64,000 bases of DNA from Gnetum montanum. Lineage: Eukaryota > Streptophyta > Gnetopsida > Gnetales > Gnetaceae. The stretch is taken from assembly GCA_015680685.1 (NCBI GenBank), contig MNCI01006570.1, forward strand, positions 104,772 to 168,771, given 5' to 3'. This document shows positions 1-10,545 of the stretch, in pieces (positions within the stretch are counted from its first letter, which is position 1; every line of letters starts with the position of its first letter). Made by a program: the position numbers and the translations under genes. Under the pieces are notes generated by a model. It ran no database searches. It saw only the letters and a program-made list of their open reading frames with translations, and was not told where the DNA came from.

Positions 1-380
1 TTGAAGACCACATCATGCAAGCATTTGATAAAGCATTGCAGGAGTAGCATAATCAGGCAACAACACAATGTTGCCCTCCATGTCATGCGACCACAGCTGT
101 TTATCCTAGTGTATGATGAAGGTGATGTTTGGCACATTCTCATTATGATGAATATATGTAATTTGGTACTATTGAGGCTTTTATAGATGAGCATTATTAG
201 GCTTGGGTAGAGAAGCACTCCTGTGAGAAAAAGACATTTTTAGTTAGCGAAATAAAAATCACAGTGTGCTCTAAGAACTTGTTATAATAATTATAAAATA
301 GGATATGACTCTTAGGTTCATTCCAACAATTTAAATACTTTTCACTAGGTCCTAGATAGTGCACAAAACAACAACAAGGT
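1..380 (-). mobile_element. Athila-clade element copy 1, 5' internal region (partial)
   Basis: This stretch aligns along its length with 53,418-53,803, the segment just inside the 5' LTR of the better preserved Athila-clade element in this window. Shared blocks include 'aagcatttgataaagcattg' and the run leading into the primer-binding site. Read on the minus strand it is the leader and start of the gag region. The rest of this copy lies off the left edge. No open frame survives. The call rests on similarity to the second copy and on the adjoining PBS and LTR. Confidence 0.75.
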
Positions 381-397
381 CACCAACAATGGTGCCA
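381..397 (-). promoter_or_regulatory. Primer-binding site, tRNA-Asp type (degenerate)
   Basis: On the plus strand the 17 bases read caccaacaatggtgcca. The 3' end of plant tRNA-Asp, as I recall it, is CCCCGGCAACGGCGCCA. Four of the five differences are transitions. The site lies one base from the LTR edge, as expected for an Athila-clade element read on the minus strand. Confidence 0.7.
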
Positions 398-398
398 A

Positions 399-1229
399 TG
401 ATGAGTGGCAAGGTACCCCTATGCCCAACCATACAAATCACTAACATGTTACACACGATCTAGTCAAATTCCATGCATCTATAGTTATCTCATACACTAG
501 TTTCTATAGAAAGTGAAATGGTGTTAAGAATGTTTATTTTCTTTCCAACTACACTTGTGAGGCTCAAGGGTATGGTTTAAGTGTAATTGAGGTATATGAA
601 TTTTTATCGTTTTTATATTTTATGGATGTAATTACCTACAACAAGAATAAGGGTACAGTAGATTGAAAACTAGTGTCGATCACCTAACTAGCCTAACACA
701 AGTAACCATCCCAGTTTCCTGAACACATCTTGAATACATATAGCATTGCTAGGCTACCAAACATTAAGCGTTGCTGGGTTACCAAGTAGTATATGAATGC
801 TTGAAGTGGTCATGATCATGTTCATTAATTGCTAGAAATAAATTTCTTAATCAAATGCATTAAAGTAAAGCATAAGAAAGTATTAAAGAAAATATTAAGC
901 TATTCTTAATGCTACAAGGATTCTCAAAAGAACTTGTTTTATTTCCATCACATTGCTATGCTTATGTACATCAGTGCTCAAACAAAGAATCATACATACT
1001 TTAGACTCCTTTTGTAGGCACTTAGAAAATATTCTAACTCTAGGAAGAAGAAACAACAAGAGCTTCGCTACCTTGCTTGAAAACTAAAAATTGACTAATG
1101 AATTACTTCCAAAACTAGAGCCTAGGCACGATATTTATAGACTTAGGATATATACCCTAACATTGGACATCTGATGTTGGATTCAAGTCTCAGCATCATG
1201 TACCTGATGTTGCAGTCAACATCAAATCA
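399..1229 (-). repeat. Athila-clade LTR (copy 1, 5' LTR)
   Basis: An 831-bp LTR running from 'tgatgagtggcaagg' to '...caaatca'. It aligns throughout with 44,604-45,425 (822 bp) and, over its first 230 bp, with 53,822-54,049. Shared landmarks include 'ccaactacacttgtgag', two 'gctaccaa' blocks and a terminal patch rich in 'catcaaat' and 'gatgttg'. The high-coordinate end is the start of the LTR on the minus strand. It directly abuts chromovirus pol sequence at 1,230, so this element inserted into, or was rearranged against, a chromovirus. Confidence 0.8.
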
Positions 1230-1440
1230 TGATTTTAAGGGCTTGAAGATATTATCGTTATGGGAAGTGATTTATATTAAAAATTGATCATAAGAGTCTA
1301 GAATACCTCTAAAGAAAACTCATCTTAAATATAAGATAATGTAGGTAGGTGGAAATACTTGCCAAATATGATTTTTAGATCAAGTATACTTTTGGGAAAT
1401 AAAATGTAGTGACTAATGCTCTCAGCCAAATATGGAACTT
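1230..1440 (+). pseudogene. Chromovirus RNase H, C-terminal remnant
   Basis: The plus strand encodes the end of a Ty3/gypsy RNase H. Motifs seen are an RYYRYGK block (RHYLxG in the family), then ILKIDHKSLEYL (TDHKSLKYL in the family), then NVVTNALSQ (NVVADALSR). These give the fold's last catalytic region and the tether to integrase. Stops and at least one frameshift interrupt the frame. The N-terminal RNase H and all RT are missing to the left, where the Athila LTR begins. The lineage is a chromovirus (Tekay/Del-like) rather than Athila or Tat, judged by the integrase that follows. Confidence 0.75.
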
Positions 1441-2550
1441 AATGATTAATGTTATAACAGTCCCTATGAAAGAGGAGATTAAAGATCAAATAAAGGAAGA
1501 TCCTTACATTAAGAAAATAAAAATCAATATAACCTTAAAAAATAACTACCATATTTCTTGAGAAGGTATGTTGATGAAGGAATAGAGAGTGTGTATTCCA
1601 AAAGCTATATGAAGACACAAGCTATTGAGTGCATCCCATGAAGTATCATATGCCAGACATCTTGGATACATTAAGACCTATGTGATTCTACACAAGTGTT
1701 ATTTTTGACATGGGATGAAGAATGATATATCTACTTACAATAGAGATTGTCCAACTAGTCTAAGAGTAAAATCCAAGTAAAAAAAAATAAGTGGCCTATT
1801 ACAACCACTAAAAGCCCCAACACAGAAATGGAAAGACATCACCATGGACTTCATTGTAAGATTACTAGTAACCAAAAATGGAATAACTCAATCTTAGTTA
1901 TGGTTAATCATTTATCAAAATTGGTTCATTTCATATGCTTAAAATCTACTAGCATAATAGAAGAAGTAGTTATAAATTTATATAGAAAGTGTATTGATTA
2001 CATGGATGTCCAAGATTGATCACATCAAATAGAAACCCAATGTTAATTTTTGAATTTTACTAAAGCTTTTTGAAGGAACTCAGAACTCACTTAATGTTTA
2101 GCATGGTGTGAAACCATAAAAACTATGGTTAAAAATAATAAGTTAATAGGATATTAAAAATATTTTAAAGAGTGATGTTGGAAGTAGACCTAAGACTTGG
2201 AAAAACTTCTTACACTTGGAAAAATTCATCTATAATAACAACTACCAAGTATTCATACATAGAATTCCATTTGAAGCTATGTGAGAAAAGTTTTCAAATG
2301 CCATTAACTTGGGCTAACTCTATCTTGAGAGTACAATAAATAGAAGAGGAAATGAAAATTAGAAAAAACATTATCATGAAGATGCAATAGAATCCATAGC
2401 TATCCCAAGGTAATTATAAAGGTTATGCTAATGAACATCATCCTAAGAAGAAGTTCTAGATAGAAGATTAAGTACTATTGAGGGTTATGCCAAGTAGATG
2501 TTCCCTAAAGTTAGAAAAATATACCAAATCATCCCCTTAATACTAATGGA
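1441..2550 (+). pseudogene. Chromovirus integrase remnant
   Basis: The zinc-binding N-terminus is readable near 1,589-1,765: CIPKAI, then SASHE, ARHLGYIKTY and HKCYF, matching the H-H-C-C region of gypsy integrases. The catalytic core follows. WKDITMDFI near 1,829 keeps the first Asp. After a frameshift, NSILVMVNHLSKLVHFI matches the NSILVVVDRLTKMAHFI block. The second catalytic Asp region reads ITSNRNPML, so Asp has become Asn. Near 2,188-2,310 KTWKNFLHLEKFIYNNNY matches the conserved DWxxYLPLAEFAYN helix. The GPY/F-like tail (NYKGYANEHHPKKKF... VLLRVMPS) ends by 2,550. The chromodomain and the 3' LTR are not visible. Dead copy. Confidence 0.8.
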
Positions 2551-4790
2551 CCCCCCTTAGTTTTTTTTATCGTCAAATGACTCCATGTGGATGAAATTTT
2601 TATAACTTTGGTGTTTCTTTCATGATCCTATGCTCTAATACTTTGATTTCTCCTTTTGATTTGAAGTTGAATATCCTAATGTTCTTCTACTTATTCTACA
2701 AACAAAATATAAGTGAGAATAATATATGGGAATTAAATATTATTCTATTAATACTCATCTTCATTCTCTAAGATAATTGTAAGAGGTGAATTAAAGGTCT
2801 ACCAACCACTAATCACAAGTCCTAATTAGGGTCACATAAGGTACAACTCATATTTAGTTACCCAAGTGAAGGTAGAAGAAATCCTTATTCCTAGCTTGTA
2901 TTACCCTACATATTTTATTTATATAATTAAAATATAAATTAAATAATAAAGAAAATAGAAAGATTATGAATAAAAGTAAGCTTAAGGATCTTTCAGATCT
3001 TGATCAACTTTCATAATGAATGGAAGTAATTGAATTTTTGTGATTGGAGATATATGGTCAAATGGCCTTATTCTAGATGGTAGGACTTGATCTTACTCCT
3101 CAACTTCTTGTTTAGGAATTAACTCTAGCAACTTGATAACTTGAAAGAATTAAGTATCATATTAAAAATAATCTAAGATCCCAATGAAGAATGATGTTGA
3201 TCCATCTTCATTAGTTGTAGCAACATAATTAGTAATTTGGGATTCATAATAAAGTTTATCCATCAACATTATCTATTCTTGAATTTTGTGGTTTGATTTA
3301 TTTATTGAAGTAAATGGAATATGCATTGGCCAATGGAATTTCATGTTTACTTGATGGGGACATATTTTTTAAATTGGATTCATCTTCCAAAGGTTCTTTT
3401 AAGAATAATAAATACTACTTTTAACTTTTATATTGAAGTCTTCATAGAAGATGAATGATACTAGATTGATATCGATATGGGTTATAAATAACTTATTCTT
3501 CAAAATTTTCTCTATTTGATTAATCAAGTATGCCATATGACAAAGTATAACATCTGAACATGTTTAATTAATAATTAAACATATGTTGATCACATATACA
3601 TATCTTCTTAATAACTAGATTTTTAATATTAATGCTAAGGCTTTGTGGCTTCTTTGAAATCTTAATCATTCTTTTTTCTTCATGATTTGAAGTTCTAGAA
3701 TTTCAAAGATCATATATTTTAATCTCCATGCAAAGCTTTATACCAATTCAAACTTGTCTTCTTTATAGAAGATCATGTAATCATCCATATTATGATTCTT
3801 GTAATAGACTAATCTATATGTCTAGAAAGAACTTCCATAGGAATATTTTTGCTTGTAAATATCTTTGTATCCCAGAATTTTTTAAATTGGGTTGGAATTA
3901 GTATAAGAATTCTAATGATAAGACTTCTTATAAGCATAAGACAACATCCATTTCTCATAACTCTATCACAATGTATGGATATTGATTCTCAGGTTAAGTC
4001 AAGGCCCATGGTAGTCATAGTGGATGTTGTTTTTCATTAGTTAGAAATCATGCAATCATGTTGTAATTATAACTTTCATTATTATTGTTGGATTCTTTCT
4101 TGGGTTATTTCACCTCATGGGAATCATAAACCTTATCAGAATAAGATTATGATTTTTCGTGATATTCTACTATATGATTTGGTCATAGGATAAATTGATA
4201 TACATCTTCATGATCATTCTAGTCCATTAACAGATGCTCCAACTAATTTTGGATTGGTAACAACTGGGTATATTACCTACAATCTTAATGACTTTTCTAC
4301 CTCCCTTATGAAACTAACTCCATAAATATAACTAATAACATACTATGGGTTAGTGATCTAAGACTATCTATCTATAGAGGTGAAACACCTAATCTTAAGA
4401 TCTAAGATGGTCCAAGAGGTTACATTGTTAGTACCAAAAATTCAATTATTAGGCATGATTTTTATTCTAAGTTATGACCTCTTAAGGCATGACATAAGAT
4501 TTCACCTAATTATTAGACACTTGGATAATACATCTAACCTTACCATTGAGCTTAGAACACTAGAAAATATTAGAAACAATAATTCATATTTTAGAAATGA
4601 ACATCATATGCCCAATTCATGCTAAAATTAAGCCTCAAACGGTCTTGAAATATCATGATAAGCAAAGGTAAAAACTAAATTTTGGAGCTTTACGGGGTAG
4701 ATCTAGCTTTGTTATTGCATCTAGAAGATTGAAATATATAAAAAATAACTCTTTGTTTGCCAAAAAAGGCATCCAAAAGTAAAAGTTATG
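2551..4790. other. Anonymous AT-rich intergenic DNA
   Basis: No domain, LTR pair, tRNA or tandem structure could be supported here. The longest open frames are about 80 codons or less (for example 4,380-4,625) and resemble nothing I recognise. It probably consists of further decayed element sequence. A TAA/CAT-rich composition and very few CpG sites suggest long-term methylated DNA. Confidence 0.6.
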
Positions 4791-4808
4791 TCTATTCATG
4801 AATAGCTA

Positions 4809-4865
4809 GACTTTCCAAGAGGTCATCCATCCTAGTACTACTCTAGAACAAGTCTACTTAATTAT
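4809..4865 (-). pseudogene. 5S rRNA-like fragment
   Basis: The reverse complement contains AGAGTAGTACTAGGATGG without a mismatch to plant 5S rRNA. It is flanked by TTAAG on one side and TGACCTCTTGGAAAGTC on the other. About four of every five bases match the 3' half of 5S rRNA over some 54 nt, including the C-box of the internal promoter. The 5' half is unrecognisable apart from a possible accgga. It is a scrap of a 5S gene, of a 5S-derived SINE, or of a Cassandra-type TRIM LTR, which carries 5S sequence. No tRNA-Met primer site was found within 500 bp on that strand, so Cassandra is unproven. Confidence 0.65.
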
Positions 4866-4994
4866 AGAAAGTTTTTCCGGTTTGCTACCACTCCATAAAA
4901 TTTCCTTATTTGCTAATTTTTTGTGCTTTCCATTGTTTTAATTTGATATTGACATTTGTTTTTTGAACTTTTCTTCAACTAATGGAAAATTCAA

Positions 4995-5640
4995 ATTTTT
5001 ATTTTATCAAAGGATACAAAATTATAGTGATGGTAATGATTGGCAATTGTTGGGGGAGGTAGGAAATCAAATCATGAGGAATTATGATGCCAATGGTATC
5101 TACAATCACTAGAGAACTGAAATTCATGAGAGACATTTTTGGTAATGATGAAAGAAAAGGTATGACAGTGATTGATGATGGTGTAGTGGTAGTGTCTAGT
5201 AGTAGACATGGTGGCACATAGAGGATGGTAGGCGAGCATAGGTAGTGTTAAGTAGGAGTGCAATGACAAGTAGCAAGCATGTAGTGATGGGTGGCTAGTA
5301 GAGACAAGCAACATGTAAGGGTTTGGGCCAACTACATGATCCCATACTTAGCATAGCCAAATCATGGAGTAGAAATGGTGTGATAGTATGATGACTTAAC
5401 AATGGCTAATAGTGCAGAAAAATGAGGTAAAGAGGTGATGTAAAGTGGTAGTGGCTAGTATGGTTGACAACATGGTGATGAGTGATGGTGAAATAGCAAT
5501 GCACAATGATAGTGGAGAGGGATTTGATATTGGGTTGGCTATAGCCCCAATATACCTACATGGTCCTACATGAGGCTACGTGATTCTAAATAATCCTATG
5601 TGTGCCTCTATGGGCTCGTAGCCTTGCAAATATTTTTTAA
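4995..5640. repeat. Cryptically simple GTG/GAT-rich stretch
   Basis: The plus strand is built from short variants of gatggt, agtggt and agtagt (for example tgatgatggtgtagtggtag). It ends in a small repeat of 'cctacatg' and 'cctatgtg' near 5,555-5,605. No reading frame continues across it. The short minus-strand frames at 4,999-5,314 are products of this composition. Confidence 0.5.
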
Positions 5641-5680
5641 AATTTATTTATTTTTATAAGCTAATTTTTATTTCTATTTG

Positions 5681-5701
5681 ATTATTATTATTATTATTAT
5701 A
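5681..5701. repeat. (ATT)n microsatellite
   Basis: Nearly seven uninterrupted ATT units in an AT-rich setting. Confidence 0.9.
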
Positions 5702-6880
5702 TAATGCATATAGAATTAGATGTGTATGTATAACTAACCATAAGCTTAGCTTTGATGGCTATTTGAATGACGGTTAAGAATTATGTTTGGTAAGCATGAG
5801 GTCTTGAGTTTAATTACAAGCCTTAAAATTTTTTATCATATTTTTTAAAAAAATTGTTAATTTATCATTTTTATAAAATTTTCATAATGAGAAATTTTGA
5901 ACATTGATATATTTTAAACTATAAGTTTGATCAGGATGAAATTTATACCATTGAAATTATCTCGATGATCACTATGCATTAGACATAGTTTTGGGGTTCA
6001 AATGGTAAGCTTGATTTTTAGGTTTTTAAAAGATCAAAATAGCCTATTATGCTTAATTAACATTCCTAGGATAATGTATGAGTGACATGATGATTATAGA
6101 TTAGTTGGGTTTTATTATAAATGATATACCAATCCTTGAACACAATGTAACACATATACCTTTACAATTTCACAAGTGTGACGTACACCTATTTTTTAAG
6201 ATCATGTTTATACATTAGTGATGTACTAAGTAGAGTGTTAGGAAAGTAATACATCATAACATTAGCCACTAACTATTGGTTTCCTTATGGATCTCATCAT
6301 AATAATTCTTACTGGTTGAGTAGGGATGAGTCAATCTTATGACTAGGTTGAATCCCTAAAACTTACCAATGCATAGGCGTTAGGTAAGATGACTAATGCT
6401 AAGTTATAGAGGTTATGTGCTTAGGACAATAAGTTCCAAATAAGAAAAGATTGAATTAGGCCATAGTTCCTAGCCTTCTAGGAGGAACTTAAAATAACAT
6501 TGATCAATTATCATTCTAATAATACTACAAGATGGATAAGAGTTACTTGGACCTATGTGTCCTTGTCTTGCCAATGTCTCTTGTAGTTGATTTATCTTGT
6601 TGAGGTGTAATTATATCTCTTGATCGCTAATATTCTTAAAATAATCTTATTGGTTGGTGAGGTCTATCTTGAATATGATATGCATTTATGGTTCTTCTAT
6701 AGATGTGCAGTCTAGAATTAATTGTTCTTAACATTTACTTGAAGGATATCTTCTAGCTTACATGGATCATCTTAGTCTTAAGATGCATCTAGTGATGATT
6801 TACAATTCTCCTTGGGTTGTGGCTCCATGATTCATCATTAGATTGTAGTCAGTTCTTAATTCTGATTATCCCTTGGATTG
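5702..6880. other. Anonymous AT-rich DNA, possibly internal region of a minus-strand element
   Basis: No domain is recognisable. If the LTR at 6,901-7,394 belongs to a minus-strand element, this would be its leader and gag region. One minus-strand frame near 6,560-6,640 reads DQEI, then LHLNKINQLQETLARQGH, a helical gag-like patch too short to classify. Confidence 0.35.
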
Positions 6881-6883
6881 TGG

Positions 6884-6898
6884 GTTTCTTTGATATCA
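6884..6898 (-). promoter_or_regulatory. Possible tRNA-iMet-type primer-binding site
   Basis: On the minus strand, next to the LTR end, the sequence reads TTGATATCAAAGAAA. The usual plant PBS is TTGGTATCAGAGCC. The mismatches are mostly G to A. It is weak on its own; its position beside the LTR edge is the main support. Confidence 0.35.
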
Positions 6899-6900
6899 AA

Positions 6901-7394
6901 TGTGACATCCCATTCTTAGATGTCATGAAAATATCAAATATACATTACATTCAACATTATACATAAAGAAAATAATATGAAAAATGAAAAAGAAAAATGA
7001 AAAGAATGATGTATTAATATGGAATAATGTATATGGATCATGCTCTAAGGATTTCTTAGGATTATCTTCCTTTGACATCTATCCCTTAGAAGCTATCCAT
7101 CATTTCCATCACAGTTAGATCTACAACTAGCTAGAAGCGATGGTCTATCCTCTTCACATCTCGCTTCACCCAGTACTTATTACTCACCTTTACTAGCTTT
7201 GCAACTCCAAGCTTATATGATCTCTATGGCTTGGTTATAAATACCTTAGGTCAAATCCCCAAAGATCACTTCAAGATATGTGCCCATTATTACAATGTTC
7301 CTTTTCTAGTTTTATTACAATAGTTACAATACATGTTATGAAGTAACACCATATTTACTATGTAGTGGTAGTATTCAAGAATGGGGATATGACA
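6901..7394 (-). repeat. LTR with inverted ends, probably 5' LTR of a minus-strand gypsy element or a solo LTR
   Basis: A 494-bp unit begins TGTGACATCCCATTCTT and ends AAGAATGGGGATATGACA. The ends are imperfect inverted repeats of about 17 bp, the form common in plant chromovirus LTRs (TGTGACA...TGTCACA). A TATA-like 'ggttataaatacc' lies near 7,233, which would suit a plus-strand promoter, whereas the PBS-like site suits the minus strand. No second copy is in the window, so orientation and family are uncertain. Confidence 0.5.
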
Positions 7395-7884
7395 CTTTTT
7401 AAGGATGTACTTGTGTTATATTAACAATGTAATTAACCTTTGAATGAAGAACTATCTCATTATCAAGATTTATAACTATTCATGATACGCTTTGAAAAGG
7501 AGGTTTGACCTATGACATATGAGGCCAACAATGCAAAGGTCATGTCAAGCATGAAGTTGTTGAGCAAACAATGGTAAGTAATAAGATTTGGGTAAAGTAG
7601 GAAAAGAAGGGCCTCATCACCCGTTTAGTATTGTGGCCTAACTATGATGGCGGTGTTGGATTATCTCTAAGGATCTTAAGTATCACAAGAAGATAATTCC
7701 AAGGTCATATGACAATGTACCTAAATAATTACATTATTAAAGTTCACTTTTCTTTTATTTCTTGTTAATTCAAAGTATCATTTCCTTTATGTCTCAAGCA
7801 TATTTATCAAGTTATTCATGGCATTATATGATGATTATACATGATGAATGAACTTAATTATTGACATTTAGAAATTTGATCTCA
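7395..7884. other. No recognisable feature
   Basis: AT-rich DNA without repeats, domains or RNA genes that I can support. Confidence 0.5.
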
Positions 7885-8410
7885 TAGATGTCAACATTGG
7901 TCAAATGCATATGAAAACAATATAAAATGTTTTTATGATGATAAAGATGTTATACTAAATGATGAAAATGATTAATGTTTTTCAAGAATTTTTTATTGAA
8001 TAATGCACTTTCAAGCTTATGATGCAAATGAAAGATATGGGTACTAAGAACATGCTAACTTAGTTTTTAAGTTAGTAAATTTAAATATGTGAAGATAGAT
8101 TAAATAAAATAATATTAATTTTTCCTCAAATTTATAGTGTATACTAAAATACAAAATCATCCTTGCAATGTTTGGAAGGACATGGAAAAGATAAAAATTT
8201 CATAACTAGTATACTTTATTATTTATTTATAAAAATAAGTACATGACTTACATATCCAAAATTTGCATAAATTTTCTAATTTATAAAAATAAAAAATATA
8301 TAAAAATTATGAAGAAACTTCCAAGAATTCATCCTTGATAGAATTAGATCACATGTCATTATATACCTCTTTCTTAGCATTTTCCTAGCTACTATAGGCT
8401 CTTTACATTA
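7885..8410 (+). repeat. Dispersed 0.5-kb repeat, copy 1
   Basis: It aligns with 17,935-18,478 over about 500 bp. Shared blocks include 'tcaagaattttttattg', 'tcataactagtatacttta' and 'ttttcctagctact' at the right end. The ends do not show TG...CA, and no PBS follows, so an LTR identity is not shown. It may be part of a longer anonymous repeat family. Confidence 0.6.
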
Positions 8411-8939
8411 AAATGTAGGAGGAATCAAAACTTCTCAAATATTTTATTTTCATGTTCATGGAACATATATTTAAAAATATTTTAATTTAAAAAATTCAAA
8501 ATTTTTAATATTTTAGATTTAATCTACAAAACTCCATTTTTAAATTTAAGTCTCTATAATCCTATAAATTTTTTAACTCTATTCTACCTTATTTTAACTT
8601 ACGAATGAGTTTCTAATTAGTTGTGGGGATATGATAAATTGAATTTTTTATAAAGGTTTATGATATCATCAATGTAATATCATAGCTCAAGATACAATTT
8701 CATAGATGTGATATAGTAGGTCATGGTTATACGTATAAATACAAGCCCACTATCATGGAAAACTTACATTTTGGTTAAATACTTAGAGAAATTCTTGTAG
8801 TTTGTTTTTGTGATTCTAAAGTTAGTTGTGAGTGTTTGCATATGGTGATTAATGGTTGTTTGATATCTTTATTTGAGTGGAGTATACTTGTATGCCTTTC
8901 ATGTCTGGCAAGAAAGATCAAGATTGTTCTATGTCATTT
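8411..8939. other. AT-rich DNA with a TATA-like promoter patch
   Basis: A TATA-like 'acgtataaatacaagcc' lies near 8,730 and is followed by a T-rich leader, as in many plant LTR promoters. No LTR partner was found. Nothing coding is visible. Confidence 0.3.
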
Positions 8940-9840
8940 CAACATTCCACTTAGCATAGATTTACTTTCCATGTTATTTATATTCATAATGTAATTTACA
9001 ATTTCAATGTATATTAGCTATCTAGAGAAATAAGTATGACTTTTTTCAAGAACTAACATGTAATCATCTAGTAACCCAATGGTAGCTTTGCTTAATTTTC
9101 TCAATAACATAGTTATTTGGTAATCCCAATGACAATTATACCAATCCAAGGCATGTATCAAAGACCAAGAATATATGTTTACCAGCATTTGACTAACTTA
9201 GCATCATATTTCCATTGGATGTTAGAAAATAAAAATTATAGTCATTTTAATATGTTTCATCATAGTATTTTAAGATTCATTCAACAATATTATATAATAT
9301 ACCTTTGTAAGAGTTAAACCATACACTTTGAACCTTGCTAACACTACTAGGAAAACAAAAATGATAAACTTGTCATTAATACACTAGTATATACATATTG
9401 TCCCATCCATAGATTATGGTCGTCATGTATGTACAATGGTGACTTATATGATTAAGCATTCAAAAATTTCATTGTTCATCATTGGAACTATTATTAGGGA
9501 TGATATTTTTTTTTTTTGAGAAAGGTCGGGCTATATTAATTAGCAAAAAGAAAAAGAAGCCATACACAGGTACAGCGCGGGCCAGGGCGGCTGGCCCCAC
9601 CGGACAGGGAAGGGGCCACCAAGAACACTTGGCAGCCAAAAAGACCACCCACCCCCAAGACCAAATTTCCCGTCAGGAGAGACACCACCCGGGGCGCCCA
9701 AACAACCTGCAGATTTCCACCACCCAGGACGCCCAGAAAACCTGCGAATTTTCCCGTCAAGAAAACCACCACCCAAGACCATTTTATTTGCATTTTCAAG
9801 TTTATCTTTTAGATTTATAATAATTTCCAAGGTATAGACT
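8940..9840 (+). repeat. Tandem duplication, unit 1 (interrupted)
   Basis: This unit aligns with 9,868-10,545. Shared landmarks include 'catagatttactttccatg' (one mismatch in unit 2), 'actaacatgtaat' and 'atattgtcccatccatag'. The tail 'agtttatcttttaga' is also shared. Unit 1 is broken near 9,503 by a GC-rich retroposon, with loss of some 35 bp present in unit 2. Confidence 0.7.
9503..9780 (-). mobile_element. GC-rich, CpG-containing retroposon 3' end (LINE or SINE), minus strand
   Basis: On the plus strand it starts with a run of about 13 T. The rest, read on the minus strand, ends gcccgacctttctc plus poly(A), preceded by 'tttttgctaattaatatag'. This resembles the 3' end of plant LINEs and some SINEs. 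The body is strikingly GC- and CpG-rich against very AT-rich flanks, and it contains two related blocks (ttcccgtca followed by ccaccacc). It interrupts an older tandem duplication, so it arrived later. No clean target duplication was found. The overlapping open frames (9,482-9,830) are compositional. Confidence 0.55.
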
Positions 9841-9867
9841 AATATCTTTTAGATTTTTTTTTCATTG

Positions 9868-10545
9868 CAGCATTTTACTTAACATAGATTTACTTTTCAT
9901 GTTATTTACATTCATAATGTCATTTACATTTCAAATGTCTTTTACATCTTCTATATCTATTAGTCATTTGGATGAATAAGCATGACTTTTTTCAAGCACT
10001 AACATGTAATTGTCTAGTAACACAATAGTAGCTTTGCTTAATTTTATCAAAAGCAAAGTTTATCGGTAATCCCAATGATGATTATACCAACCCAAGTCAT
10101 GTACAAAAGACTAGGAATAGATGTTTAATGCCATTAGAATAGCTTAGCATTATATTTCTATTGCATCTTAGATCATAAAAATTATATTCATTTTAATATA
10201 TTTCATCATAGCATTTTTAGTCCTTTAATACTATTTAATCATATAGCTCAATAAGAGTTAAATCATACACTTTGAACTATGCTAACTCTAGGAGGAAAAC
10301 AATGATAATAGAGTTATCATTAATATGCTAGTATATACATATTGTCCCATCCATAGATTGTGATTTGGTCATGTATGTATGATTGTGACTTATATGGTTG
10401 AGTATTCAAAACTCTTATTGCTCATCAATGGCATTATTATTAGGGATAGTGTTGATATATACTATTTAATTGATTTTGTCAAAGTTTAGTGTATTTTCAT
10501 TTTTAAGTTTATCTTTTAGACTTATAATAATATCTAAGAAACATA
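9868..10545 (+). repeat. Tandem duplication, unit 2
   Basis: The uninterrupted counterpart of unit 1. It carries 'gatatatactatttaattg' at the position where unit 1 holds the retroposon, so it shows the pre-insertion state. No coding capacity. Confidence 0.7.

Noticed and set aside
5745-5830. tRNA-derived SINE head ('ggtcttgagtttaatt' resembling a B box)
   Set aside because: The A box and 3' tail are not convincing and no second copy is in the window.
9482-9830. Three overlapping frames in the GC-rich insert
   Set aside because: GC-rich DNA yields few stops; frames run across the insertion boundary into unrelated DNA.
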